A stretch of DNA of 64,000 bases from Agrococcus casei LMG 22410 (GCF_900163565.1 NZ_FUHU01000046.1:62001-126000), one strand, 5' to 3'. Numbered from the stretch's first letter, positions 9,879 through 17,987 are shown. Numbers and translations: made by a program. The notes: a model not told the origin generated them from the letters alone.

Positions 9879-10106
9879 CTACGCGGCTGCGATTGCCGAG
9901 ATCTTGTCGGGGCGGAATCCCGACCAGTGGTCGTCGCCGGTGATGACGACGGGTGCCTGCATGTAGCCAAGGTCTTTGACAGTCTCGAGGGCCTTCTCGT
10001 CAGCGGTGACGTCGAAGATCTCGTACTGGATGCCCTGGGCGTCGAGGGCACGGTAGGTTGCCGTGCACTGAACGCAGGCGGGCTTTGAGTAGACGGTTAC
10101 GGTCAT
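9879..10106 (-). CDS. nrdH: NrdH redoxin
   Basis: A 75-residue glutaredoxin-like protein with thioredoxin-like activity and the electron donor to NrdE. The active site is CVQC (Cys11 and Cys14) in VTVYSKPACVQCTATYRAL. The WSGFRPDKI segment near the C-terminus is the conserved NrdH signature, which interacts with thioredoxin reductase instead of glutathione. The ATG at 10106 is preferred over a longer frame because CAGGAG lies just upstream. First gene of nrdHIEF; the two NrdR boxes lie 44-91 bases upstream. Confidence 0.97.
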   Translation of the reverse strand: MTVTVYSKPACVQCTATYRALDAQGIQYEIFDVTADEKALETVKDLGYMQAPVVITGDDHWSGFRPDKISAIAAA

Positions 10107-10149
10107 GGCTGCTGCTCCTGAGTGGTTGGGGCCGTTGAAGTAGGAGTTC

Positions 10150-10165
10150 CCACTATATGTAGTGT
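10150..10165 (-). promoter_or_regulatory. NrdR box, proximal
   Basis: Read on the minus strand this is ACACTACATATAGTGG, close to the NrdR consensus ACACwwTATATwGTGT. It contains a TATA-like -10 element. Its centre is 32 bases from the second box, three helical turns, which is the standard paired arrangement for this ATP/dATP-sensing repressor. Confidence 0.8.
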
Positions 10166-10181
10166 TCAAACTTCTCAGGCG

Positions 10182-10197
10182 ACACAAGATGGTGTGT
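10182..10197 (-). promoter_or_regulatory. NrdR box, distal
   Basis: ACACAAGATGGTGTGT on the plus strand keeps the outer ACAC and GTGT half-sites but has a more GC-rich centre than the proximal box. Together the two boxes explain control of nrdHIEF by dATP-bound NrdR. The nrdR gene is not in the window. Confidence 0.7.
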
Positions 10198-10387
10198 TAC
10201 ACGCTTGTCATTCACAACGCCTGTGGAGGGTTGGTTGTTCCCGTTTGCGACATCCGCATCAGGTCGCGGATCTCGCCTGTGGAAAGTGGTTCTCCACAGG
10301 TGCGAAAACGGTGGAAAGAAACTTTGCACGACACGCCGGTGTGTCTTACAGCGGTGTAGTTCCGGGCGCGCCGGGGGCCGAGTAGAA

Positions 10388-10434
10388 GAAGATTTTCGCA
10401 GGTCGAGGCAGGTGCTTGACCTGCGGAAATCTTC
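10388..10434 (-). terminator. Hairpin, likely terminator of the liv operon
   Basis: A 17-bp stem (arms 10388-10404 and 10418-10434, one G-T mismatch) with a 13-base loop. On the minus strand the stem ends in AAAATCTTC and runs into TTCTACT. It is the first strong hairpin downstream of livF. The distance from the livF stop (about 130 bases) is long because the two 60-bp repeats lie between. Confidence 0.5.
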
Positions 10435-10438
10435 TCGC

Positions 10439-10557
10439 GGATGGGGTGGGTCCTGGGATTTCGTGACGCCGCGAAGCGGCTCCTCAATCACCGGTGGCGG
10501 ATGGGGTGGGTCCGGGATTTCGTGACGCCGCGGCGCGGCTCCTCAATCACCGGTGGC
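10439..10557. repeat. Two-copy 60-bp tandem repeat
   Basis: Units at 10439-10498 (60 bp) and 10499-10557 (59 bp) differ by one base deletion and two substitutions. Each contains the hairpin GCCGC-nnn-GCGGC; the substitutions fall in the three-base loop (GAA versus GGC), so the stem is kept. The phrase GATTTCGTGACGCCGCG...CTCCTCAATCACCGG resembles a dispersed palindromic element of Microbacteriaceae intergenic regions. Confidence 0.8.
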
Positions 10558-10566
10558 GTTGCGCGC

Positions 10567-11271
10567 CTACGCCGCAGCGGCTCCGCCGAGGTAGGCCGCC
10601 CGTACTTCTGGCCGCTCCACGAGCTCGCTCGGCTTGCCCTCGAGCACGACGCGGCCGCGCTGCATGACGACGGCCCTGTCGGCGATCTTGAACGACGCGC
10701 GCACGTTCTGCTCGACGAGCAGCACCGCGAGTCCGCGCTCGGCAAGCCTCGTCATCACCGTCATGATCTCGCTGACCACCTTCGGTGCGAGGCCGACAGA
10801 CGGTTCGTCGAGCAGGATCACCTTCGGGTCGGCCATGAGCCCGCGCCCGATCGAGACCATCTGCTGCTCACCGCCTGACAGCGTGCCGCACACCTGCTGC
10901 AGCCTGGGCTTCAGGCGTGGAAACAGCTCGAGCACGGGATCCAGGTCGAGCTTGCCGCGCCTCGACCAGCCGCCGAGGTCGAGATTGTCTTTGACGGTCA
11001 GCGACGGAAAGCACAGCCGGTTCTCGGGCACGTGCGTCATGCCGAACTTCGCCATCTTCTCGGTCGGCTTGCCCGTCACGTCGTGACCGTCGATCTCGAC
11101 CCCTCCGGCGGTCGGCGCAACGATGCCGTTGACAGCGCGCAGCAGCGTGGTCTTGCCGGCGCCGTTCGAGCCGACGACCGCCACCACCTCACCTGCGGCC
11201 ACATTCAGGCTGACGCTGTGCAGCACGCGCAGCGCGCCGTAGCCCGCATCGAGGTCCTTGACTTCAAGCAT
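10567..11271 (-). CDS. livF: Branched-chain amino acid ABC transporter ATPase LivF-type
   Basis: A 234-residue ATP-binding subunit. Walker A is GSNGAGKTT, the signature is LSGGEQQMVSIGRGLMADPK, Walker B is VILLDEPS with the LAPKVV extension specific to LivF, and the switch His region appears as VLLVEQN. The ATG at 11271 has AAGGAGG upstream and overlaps the stop of the fused LivM-LivG gene by eight bases. It forms an ATPase heterodimer with the C-terminal half of that fused protein. Liv-type importers carry branched-chain amino acids but also amides, urea and aromatic acids, so the true substrate is open. Confidence 0.95.
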   Translation of the reverse strand: MLEVKDLDAGYGALRVLHSVSLNVAAGEVVAVVGSNGAGKTTLLRAVNGIVAPTAGGVEIDGHDVTGKPTEKMAKFGMTHVPENRLCFPSLTVKDNLDLGGWSRRGKLDLDPVLELFPRLKPRLQQVCGTLSGGEQQMVSIGRGLMADPKVILLDEPSVGLAPKVVSEIMTVMTRLAERGLAVLLVEQNVRASFKIADRAVVMQRGRVVLEGKPSELVERPEVRAAYLGGAAAA

Positions 11272-13297
11272 CGTCGTCCTCCTTGGGGTCGTCAGAGCGC
11301 ACCGCATCGACGGCGGCAACGCCTTCGAGTACCTGCTCGGCCTCGTCTTCTTCAGTGCCGAGGTATGCGGCGATGACCTTCGGATTGGCCTGCACCTCTT
11401 CTGGCGTGCCGATCGCGATGAGGTCGCCGTCATCGAGCACAGCCACCTGGTCGGCGAGCGCCATGACCTGCGCCACGTCGTGCTCGACCAGCAGCACCGT
11501 CAGCCCCGCATCGCGCAGCCTGCGCAGCAGCTCGGCCAGCACCTCTCGCTCGGCTCCGGAGAGCCCCGCCATCGGCTCGTCGAGCAGCAGCAGCGTGGGC
11601 TCGAGCGCGAGGGCCCGGCACACTTCCATCATGCGCTGGCGTCCGAACGGCAGATCGCCCGCAGGTAGATCGGCCACGTCGCCGAGGTTCAGTGCATCGA
11701 GGATGTCGCGCGCCACATCTCGGTGCCGACGCTGCTCAGCGCCCTGCATCCCGAGCATGCCACGCAGCACACCCGCCCGACCGTTCCGGTAACGACCCAT
11801 GTAGACGTTGCCCAGCACATCCGTCGATCCGAACACCTGCAGGTTCTGGAACGTGCGCGTGAGGCCTGCGCTCGCGGCCACGTTGGGCTTGCGCCCCTGC
11901 ACCTCACGCCCGAGGAAGCTGACGGTTCCGGAAGTCGGAGCGATCGCACCCGAGATCATGTTGAAGCACGTCGTCTTGCCCGCGCCGTTCGGGCCGATGA
12001 GCCCCGTGATCCGGCCGGCGGGCACGTCGAACGTGACGTTGTCGACCGCCACGACGCCGCCGTAGCGCTTCGTGAGGCCCTCGAGCCGCAGCACGGTCTC
12101 GCCGGTGGCGACGGGCGTCGGCATCTCGGGCAGGTTCGCCGCCGCCTGCTCGACAGCGGAGTCGATGCGCTGGGCCTCCTCCTCAGCGATCGCGGCGCTG
12201 AATGCGCCGGTAGGAGTCTGGTCGGATGCGCCCTGCAGTTTTGCAGAACGTGCGGTGGTGCTGGGGCCCTTGCCGAGCATCCGTCTGACCCAACGGGTGA
12301 TGATCTGCACCACCCCGACGAACCCGCCTGGCAGCAGGATGATGACCAGCACCAGCACGAGACCGTAGCCAATCAGCTGCACTTCGCCGGTGGCTCCCGG
12401 GATGATCGTGGGGATGATCGCGCGCAGGCCGTCGCGCAGCAGCTCGACGATGAACGAGCCCGCGACCGCGCCCCAGACCGAGCCGAGCCCGCCGAGCACG
12501 ACCATGAGCAGGAACTCGACCGAGAGGTGGAATTCGCCGATCTCGGGGGTGACGATGCGCACGTGATAGGCGTAGAAGACGCCGCCGAGACCCGCGAATG
12601 CGGCCGACAGCACGAAGACCTTGAGGCGCAGGCTGTAGGTGCCGACGCCGAGGCTTTCAGCAGCCAGCTCGGAGTCGTTCACGGCCGAGAGCGCGCGGCC
12701 CGCCCGAGAGCGGGTCAGGTTGAGCGCGAGGATCAGCCCGATCACCACGAACGGCGCGACGAAGTAGAAGAAGAGGCCGTTGTTGCCGATCTCCATGCCG
12801 AACACCTCGGGGCGCTGGATGCCCGAGATGCCAAGCGTGCGGTTCGTGAAGTCGGATTCGCGGGCCACGATGTAGACGATGAAGCCGAGTCCCAGCGTCG
12901 CCAGCGCCAGGAAGTGCCCGCGCAGACGCAGCAGCGGCCAGCCGACGAGCAGGGCGATGAGCATGGATACGCCGACCGCGAGCACAGCCGCGAGCACTTC
13001 GGGAATCGGCGTGCGCGTGATGAGCATCGCGTGAGCGTAGGCGCTGATCGCGAAGAACGACGCCTGGCCGAGACTGACCTGGCCCGCGAGGCCCATGAGC
13101 AGCGAAAGGCCGATCGCGGGCAGGGCGTAGATCAGGGCGAAGACGCCGATGTTCATGAGCGTCGGCGACGCCACGAGCGGAAAGACGATGAGCGCCACGA
13201 CGAGTGCGGCGACGCCGATCCACTGCACGAGAGCGTTCTGCAGGATGCGCGGGGCCCGTTTCTGAGCGGCGGGCAGGGCGGTCTTCTGAGCAGTCAT
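11264..13297 (-). CDS. Fused branched-chain amino acid ABC permease LivM and ATPase LivG
   Basis: A single 677-residue chain holding two subunits that are usually separate. Residues about 20-345 are the LivM permease with eight to nine membrane segments (NIGVFALIYALPAIGLSLLM and GLAGQVSLGQASFF are family hallmarks). A linker at about 345-420, rich in Ala, Glu and Gln, follows. Residues about 420-660 are the LivG ATPase: Walker A GPNGAGKTT, DLPFGRQRMMEVCRALALEP as the signature (PFGRQR in place of LSGGQ), LLLDEPMAGL, and the LivG-specific GLTRTFQNLQVF. The TGA of livH is one base before the ATG. The fusion is seen in some actinobacteria; it fixes the permease-ATPase stoichiometry. Confidence 0.93.
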   Translation of the reverse strand: MTAQKTALPAAQKRAPRILQNALVQWIGVAALVVALIVFPLVASPTLMNIGVFALIYALPAIGLSLLMGLAGQVSLGQASFFAISAYAHAMLITRTPIPEVLAAVLAVGVSMLIALLVGWPLLRLRGHFLALATLGLGFIVYIVARESDFTNRTLGISGIQRPEVFGMEIGNNGLFFYFVAPFVVIGLILALNLTRSRAGRALSAVNDSELAAESLGVGTYSLRLKVFVLSAAFAGLGGVFYAYHVRIVTPEIGEFHLSVEFLLMVVLGGLGSVWGAVAGSFIVELLRDGLRAIIPTIIPGATGEVQLIGYGLVLVLVIILLPGGFVGVVQIITRWVRRMLGKGPSTTARSAKLQGASDQTPTGAFSAAIAEEEAQRIDSAVEQAAANLPEMPTPVATGETVLRLEGLTKRYGGVVAVDNVTFDVPAGRITGLIGPNGAGKTTCFNMISGAIAPTSGTVSFLGREVQGRKPNVAASAGLTRTFQNLQVFGSTDVLGNVYMGRYRNGRAGVLRGMLGMQGAEQRRHRDVARDILDALNLGDVADLPAGDLPFGRQRMMEVCRALALEPTLLLLDEPMAGLSGAEREVLAELLRRLRDAGLTVLLVEHDVAQVMALADQVAVLDDGDLIAIGTPEEVQANPKVIAAYLGTEEDEAEQVLEGVAAVDAVRSDDPKEDDDA

Positions 13298-13298
13298 G

Positions 13299-14171
13299 TC
13301 AAACCCTCACAGCACTCTGTCGCAGCACGAGGCCCTGCGGACGGATGATGAGCACGAGAATCAGGACGAGGAAGGCGACTGCGTCTTTGAAGCCGCCGTC
13401 GATGTAGCCCGCAACGTACTGCTCGAGCACGCCCAGCACGAGCGCGCCGATGATGGCGGCCCTGAATGAGACGAGCCCGCCGAGCACCGCTGCGACGAAG
13501 CCCTTGAGGCCGAGCAGCAGCCCAGCGCTCCAGGTCGCCAGGTACAGCGGAGCTGCGACGACGCCAGAGACGCCGCCCGCGAATCCGGCGATCGCGAATG
13601 CGACGATCGAGGCGACCACCGGCGAGATGCCGACGATCCGGGCCGCGACCGGCTGCTCGGCGACCGCGCGCAGCGCCTTGCCGAACTTGGTCTTCTCGTA
13701 GAAAAGCAGGATGCCGCCGCCGACTACCAGCAGAGCGCCGAGCATCCAGAGCTCCTGCGAGCGAATCGAGATGCCCGCCACGTTGATGTCACTGCCTGGG
13801 AAGGTCGGCAGACGACGCCCTTCAGCGCCCCAGGCGAGCAGCATGCACGCCTGTATCAAGGTCGATACGCCGAGGGTCAGGATGATCGACACAAGTGTTG
13901 TCAGATTCTTGACGCGCGAGATGATCAGCCGCTCCATGATCACCGACGCCACCGTGACGCCGATGATCGCGAAGATGACGGCCAACAGCAATGGAACGCC
14001 GCCGGCGACCATCGACACGGCGCCGAGACCGGCGAGCATCGCGAAGTCGCCCTGAGCGATGTTGATGACGTGTCTGACCGTGTAGGTCGCAATGAGGCCG
14101 ACGGCGAGCAGGGCGTACACAGATCCCTGTGAAAGCCCTGCCACCGTCAGCTGCAGGAAGTCGACGAGCAT
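13299..14171 (-). CDS. livH: Branched-chain amino acid ABC transporter permease LivH-type
   Basis: A 290-residue permease, the channel partner of the LivM half of the neighbouring fusion. It begins with the LivH hallmark LTVAGLSQGSVYALLAVGLI followed by HVINIAQGDFAMLAGLGA, and shows eight membrane segments of family length. The cytoplasmic loop facing the ATPases contains EKTKFGKALRAVAEQPVAAR. The start is seven bases after the binding-protein stop with a poor ribosome site, so it likely depends on coupling. Order livK, livH, livMG, livF gives a complete importer. Confidence 0.95.
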   Translation of the reverse strand: MLVDFLQLTVAGLSQGSVYALLAVGLIATYTVRHVINIAQGDFAMLAGLGAVSMVAGGVPLLLAVIFAIIGVTVASVIMERLIISRVKNLTTLVSIILTLGVSTLIQACMLLAWGAEGRRLPTFPGSDINVAGISIRSQELWMLGALLVVGGGILLFYEKTKFGKALRAVAEQPVAARIVGISPVVASIVAFAIAGFAGGVSGVVAAPLYLATWSAGLLLGLKGFVAAVLGGLVSFRAAIIGALVLGVLEQYVAGYIDGGFKDAVAFLVLILVLIIRPQGLVLRQSAVRV

Positions 14172-14178
14172 CGAGTCG

Positions 14179-15375
14179 CTACTCGGCGAGGTTCCAGCGG
14201 CCGTCGCCTGCTTCGGCCATGATCAGCGCACTCGAGTCGAGGCCCGAGTGGTTCTCGGGCGACATCTCGAAGACACCCGAGATGCCGACGAATCCACTGA
14301 CGTTCTCGATCGCGTCGCGCAGGGCGTCAGCGTCGGTGCCGGCCTCTTCGAGAGCGATCACGGCGATCTTCCATGCGTCATAGGCGTGACCCGCGAATGA
14401 CGACGGGGGAGTGCCGAACTCCTCTGTGTAGTCGGCCACGAACTGGTCGATCACCGGCAGCTGGGGGTCATCGTCGGGCAGCTGGTCAGCGACCAGCAGA
14501 CGGCCCATGGGGGCCAGCACGCCATCGGCAGCGTCGCCGGCGGCTTCGAAGAACGCGTCGTTCGCGACACCGTGCGACTGGTAGACGGGGGCGTCGATGC
14601 CGAGCTGCACGTACGCGGCCTGCGCGAGACCAGCTGAAGGCGTGATGCCCCAGATGATGTTCGCGTCAGCCTCAGCGTTGCGGATGTTGGTCATCTGCGC
14701 GGTGAAGTCGGTAGCGCTCGGCTCGAACGACTCGGTTGCGATGAGTTCGATGCCCTGCTCGGCGCCGACCTCGGTGATCATCTCGGCGATGCCTTCGCCG
14801 AATCCGGTCGCGTCCCGGGCGAGGGCGACGGTCTTGTAGCCCTTCTCGGCCATGTTATCGATGATCGACTGGATCACGACGACGTCATTCTGCGCGGTTT
14901 TGAAGACCCAGTCGGACCCTTCAACGATGGCGGCGTTGGCCGCAATCGAGATGTTCGGAATCTGCTCCGACTCGACGATTGGGCGCATCGCCAGACTGGG
15001 CCCGGTGCGGCTGGCGCCGATGATGAGGTCGACGTCGTCGTTCTGGATCAGCTCGGTCGTCGCACGTGCGGCGCCGTCTTCTGTTGACTGGTTGTCTTTG
15101 ATGATGAGCTCGACTTCGCGGCCGTTGATGCCGCCTTCTGCATTGAGCTGGTCGGCCAGCATCTGAAGCGTGTTCTGTTCAGGAACGCCGAGGTTTGCGC
15201 CGACACCTGTGATGTCAAGCACTGCTCCGATGACGATGGGGCCCTCTTCAGCCTCGCCGTCGCCGCCTGTGTCGTCGTCTCCTCCGAAGTTGCCGCCTCC
15301 TCCGCAAGCCGTGAGCGTGAGGGCAGCGGCCGCCGCGAGCGCGACGGGCATGATGCGTCGATGTGATCGAGCCAT
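14179..15375 (-). CDS. Branched-chain amino acid-type ABC substrate-binding lipoprotein
   Basis: A 398-residue LivK-like lipoprotein. A basic N-terminus and Ala-rich hydrophobic segment lead to the lipobox LTAC (Cys24), then a Gly/Asp linker. The periplasmic-binding type 1 fold opens with IVIGAVLDITGVGANLGVPE and contains AEGGINGREVELIIKDNQST, as expected for HAAT-family receptors. GGAG precedes the ATG. First gene of the transporter; a TetR-type palindrome lies 47-64 bases upstream. Ligand unknown: some members bind urea, short amides or aromatic acids. Confidence 0.92.
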   Translation of the reverse strand: MARSHRRIMPVALAAAAALTLTACGGGGNFGGDDDTGGDGEAEEGPIVIGAVLDITGVGANLGVPEQNTLQMLADQLNAEGGINGREVELIIKDNQSTEDGAARATTELIQNDDVDLIIGASRTGPSLAMRPIVESEQIPNISIAANAAIVEGSDWVFKTAQNDVVVIQSIIDNMAEKGYKTVALARDATGFGEGIAEMITEVGAEQGIELIATESFEPSATDFTAQMTNIRNAEADANIIWGITPSAGLAQAAYVQLGIDAPVYQSHGVANDAFFEAAGDAADGVLAPMGRLLVADQLPDDDPQLPVIDQFVADYTEEFGTPPSSFAGHAYDAWKIAVIALEEAGTDADALRDAIENVSGFVGISGVFEMSPENHSGLDSSALIMAEAGDGRWNLAE

Positions 15376-15703
15376 GGAACTCTCCTTTGAGTTCGTGCTG
15401 GTGCACGGGGTGGTCGTCAGATGACCGAACGATCGGTCAGTAACGATCCTGCCCTGTCGCGCGGCTCATGCACAGACATCGGAGGTGATAGTGATCAAAT
15501 CGTAATGCGGCGTCGTTGCAGTGCGGTGTCTGGAAGCCGCTCTCGTTGGCAGCGGAATCACGAGCTGGCGTCGCCAGACCACGTTGGCCGGAGGCTCGGT
15601 TCTGGGGTTCGGCGCTATTCTTCGGCGCTGAGCGAGGCGCGGTGTGGATTATGCGCCTGGCCTCGCGCTCAGGCACTGAAAATGGCGAAGGGGGTGCGTG
15701 CAG
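15376..15703. other. 328-bp intergenic region between livK and the ParA-like gene
   Basis: Both flanking genes are on the minus strand, so this region holds the livK promoter and the end of the ATPase transcript. The palindrome at 15422-15439 is the only strong element. A weak GCCTG/CAGGC hairpin near 15660 could help terminate the ATPase transcript. Short ORFs here have no ribosome site or coding bias. Confidence 0.6.
15422..15439. promoter_or_regulatory. TetR-type operator palindrome upstream of the liv-type operon
   Basis: TGACCGAACGATCGGTCA has perfect 7-bp arms (TGACCGA, TCGGTCA) around a 4-base centre. This is the form of operators bound by TetR-family regulators in actinobacteria. It sits 47-64 bases upstream of the livK start, where it would cover the promoter. 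No tetR gene is nearby, so the regulator must be encoded elsewhere. Confidence 0.6.
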
Positions 15704-17512
15704 TCAGAGCCCTCGTGCGACCGCGGCACCCGCAGCAAGCCAGGCGCGCTGCGTCGTCGGGTCGAGTGACCCGAGGCGCAGCAGCCCGTCGACCATTGCC
15801 GGGTCGTGCGGAATCGCCACGACCTCGCGCGCGAACTCGCGGTAGCCGTCAGAGACGCGGCGCAGCTCGTGCTTCGACTCCTTGGGGTCTGCCTGGTTCA
15901 CGATTGCCACAGCATTCGCAGCCAGCTTCGCCGAGCGCTCGTCACGCGCACGGAGTGCGTCGAGCAGCAGCGCGCCGGCTTCTGCGTGGTCGTCACGCGT
16001 CGTGGTCGCGACGACGATCTGATCTGCGTGGTCGATCATCTGCAGCCACAGCGGGTCTGACTCGTCGTTGCCCGAGTCGATCACCACGAGGCGGTAGTAC
16101 TTCGAGGCGACCGCGTGAATGGCGTCGACATCGTCACCGCTGATGCGCTGGGCGGCAGCCAAAGCCATCGGCTTCGAGCGCAGCACGTCATAGCGGTCGC
16201 GAGTCTGGTGGTGCACGTAGCTTGCGAGGTCGGCACTCTGGGCGCCGGTGCCGAGCAGCTGCTGCACGTTGGGCAGCAGATCGAGCAGCGTCGACTCGTG
16301 CGGGCCCTGCTCGGTGCGCCATCCGAGGGTTCCGCGGGTCTGGTTGTTGTCCCAGGCGAGCACGCCGGCGCCGCCGTAGCGGGCCAGGATCGCCGAGAGC
16401 AGGATCGTGGTCGGCGTCTTGCCGGCCCCGCCCTTGCCGTTGACGACCGCGATGGTGCGCGGGCCGGGCCAGTGCTGCGAGACAGCCTGCTCGTCGGCAC
16501 GCTCTGCTCGCTCGCGCTCGCTCGGCGCAACCTTCGCGCCCATCTTCGTCATGAATCCGCGGAAGCCCTGCTGAGCCGGCTCTTCCACGGTCTCCTGCAC
16601 GAGGAACGACTTTCGAGGCCCTGCAGGGGCAGACGGATGCGCGGCTGCAGCCGCCGGCGTCGCCTGCGTCATCGAGGGCAGCGGGGGTGCCGCCTGAGGC
16701 GACTGCTGCGCGGGCTTGGGCGTCGGACGCTGCTGTGCCCGCGCGGGCTGGGGCGCCGATGCCTGCGGCTGATTCGGCTGCGGTGAAGGTGCCTGCTGTG
16801 ACGGTGCAGCCTGCTGAGCAGCCGGTGCCGAGCGCGGCGGGCGGGTGTCGTGAATCGGAGCCGACGGCTCGGGCCGCGCGGGAGGCGAAGCGAGCGAGCC
16901 GCCCGGCTGGTCAGCTGCGGGCGCTGCGCTCGAATCACTGGGCGCAGCCGACTCCCGCCACGACGCGAGCGTCTGCTGCGGCGTGCTGAGGTTCGGGGCC
17001 GAGGGCGCGTCTGACACCGGGGCCGCCTGCGGTGCCGGGGCCGCCTCGGGGGCCGACGGCGCATCCGCTGGCTCCGCCGCACTGGGTGCCTCTGCTGCAC
17101 TGGGCACTGGCGCCGCGCTGGGCACCACGGGCGCAGCGGCTGCCTCAGGCTCCGGGGCCCCTGTCGCGGGGTAGGCGTCAGACTGCGGCTTCCAGACGGG
17201 GGCCGATTCGATCACCGACGGCGCGGGCGCTGCGGCAACGGGAGTTGCGGGGCGCTGCTCGTCGTCTGCGGTGCGGGGCTGGCGAGGCGCGGTCTCTTCG
17301 ACCTTGCCGTCAGGGTGCACTGCCAGCGTCGCAACCGCATCGATGTCGGTGATGACGAGCGACACCGTCGAGCCGGTCGCGGCGGCATGCTCGGCCGTGC
17401 GATGGATGATGTCGCGCCGAAGATTGGTGAGGGTCATGGCCTCGAGATGCTCGTCTCGGCCGTCGAGGCTGAGATCTGCCGTCACATCGGCGTGAACGAT
17501 CGCGTGATTCAT
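15704..17512 (-). CDS. ParA/MinD-like ATPase with long disordered N-terminal arm
   Basis: A 602-residue protein. Residues 1-75 are a small folded segment (MNHAIVHADVTADLSLDGR and onward). About 75-340 are Pro/Ala/Gln/Ser-rich low complexity, and 345-602 are a SIMIBI ATPase with deviant Walker A GKGGAGKTPTTILL, a switch region with VVIDSGNDESD, and GALLLDALRARDE helices. The Walker A has Pro where Thr is usual after GKT. This architecture recalls the proline-rich MinD-like ATPases beside actinobacterial secretion or cell-pole systems (such as EspI of ESX), but no secretion genes are present here. The ATG at 17512 has AGGAG just upstream; a further ATG at 17533 lacks one. Two small genes precede it. 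Role: probably positioning or polar assembly, not proven. Confidence 0.8.
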   Translation of the reverse strand: MNHAIVHADVTADLSLDGRDEHLEAMTLTNLRRDIIHRTAEHAAATGSTVSLVITDIDAVATLAVHPDGKVEETAPRQPRTADDEQRPATPVAAAPAPSVIESAPVWKPQSDAYPATGAPEPEAAAAPVVPSAAPVPSAAEAPSAAEPADAPSAPEAAPAPQAAPVSDAPSAPNLSTPQQTLASWRESAAPSDSSAAPAADQPGGSLASPPARPEPSAPIHDTRPPRSAPAAQQAAPSQQAPSPQPNQPQASAPQPARAQQRPTPKPAQQSPQAAPPLPSMTQATPAAAAAHPSAPAGPRKSFLVQETVEEPAQQGFRGFMTKMGAKVAPSERERAERADEQAVSQHWPGPRTIAVVNGKGGAGKTPTTILLSAILARYGGAGVLAWDNNQTRGTLGWRTEQGPHESTLLDLLPNVQQLLGTGAQSADLASYVHHQTRDRYDVLRSKPMALAAAQRISGDDVDAIHAVASKYYRLVVIDSGNDESDPLWLQMIDHADQIVVATTTRDDHAEAGALLLDALRARDERSAKLAANAVAIVNQADPKESKHELRRVSDGYREFAREVVAIPHDPAMVDGLLRLGSLDPTTQRAWLAAGAAVARGL

Positions 17513-17592
17513 CGTGAGTGCACTCCTACTCATAGAACATCCGCGATGTTACCGGTCGCCGTCGACTGGCACCTGAGCGCGGGGTCTCGCGG

Positions 17593-17766
17593 CTATGCGA
17601 CCATTGCCGCCCGAATGCTCCAGGGGTGTCCGCCGGGTTCGGATGCGCGCATCCGCTCTGCGTCAGACACCTCACCCAGCACGGTCTTGGCGGCGGGTAT
17701 GAGCCTGCTCGCCATCTCGCTGCTCGCGCTCACGGTCGACAGCTCGTTCTTCACGGTGATGATCAT
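17593..17766 (-). CDS. Small hypothetical protein between membrane mini-protein and ParA-like ATPase
   Basis: A 57-residue frame beginning MIITVKNELSTVSASSEMAS. It overlaps the stop of the membrane mini-protein by ATGA, which supports translation. There are no membrane helices; the first 40 residues look helical and polar, the end is Trp/Gly/Pro-containing. I do not recognise a family. The gene is 80 bases ahead of the ParA-like ATPase and in the same orientation, so the three probably form one transcript. Confidence 0.5.
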   Translation of the reverse strand: MIITVKNELSTVSASSEMASRLIPAAKTVLGEVSDAERMRASEPGGHPWSIRAAMVA

Positions 17767-17987
17767 GCGGGCACCTCGCTCTTGGAGTCGGTCAGTTCGC
17801 TCAGCGTCACACGCACCTCTGACTGCCGCCGGTTCGCGGGCGACTCGTTGCGGTCGGCGACGGCCTGTCCGATGCTGCGCACCGCGAGCACCAGAGCGAA
17901 GACGATCGCCCATGACGCCACGAACAGCGCGAGCACCAGGAGTCCGATGTTCGTCAGCTCTGCAAGCCTGTTCAGGAACTCGATCAT
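17763..17987 (-). CDS. Single-span membrane mini-protein
   Basis: A 74-residue protein beginning MIEFLNRLAELTNIGLLVLA. One strong membrane helix (about residues 12-38) is followed by a polar, Arg-rich tail ending in SKSEVPA. AGAGAGG lies just before the ATG. It is coupled by ATGA to the next small gene and points at the ParA-like ATPase. It could be a membrane anchor for that ATPase, by analogy with other MinD-type systems; this is inference. An 8-bp tandem repeat (ACTTACGA twice, 18030-18045) lies upstream in the probable promoter. Confidence 0.6.
   Translation of the reverse strand: MIEFLNRLAELTNIGLLVLALFVASWAIVFALVLAVRSIGQAVADRNESPANRRQSEVRVTLSELTDSKSEVPA

Larger units (their letters stand above)
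10107..10566. other. 460-bp intergenic region between nrdH and livF
   Basis: No gene is supported here. From left to right it holds the nrdH leader and paired NrdR boxes, a GC-rich stretch with nothing I recognise, a 17-bp hairpin at 10388-10434 and two 60-bp tandem repeats at 10439-10557. Short ORFs on both strands have no ribosome sites and run through the repeats. Confidence 0.7.

Noticed and set aside
11723-13348. 541-codon plus-strand frame opposite the LivM-LivG fusion
   Set aside because: Composition is Arg/His/Asp-rich shadow sequence; the opposite strand encodes intact permease and ATPase motifs.
15437-15676. 79-codon minus-strand frame between livK and the ParA-like gene
   Set aside because: No ribosome site; it runs through the TetR-like palindrome and its composition is not protein-like.
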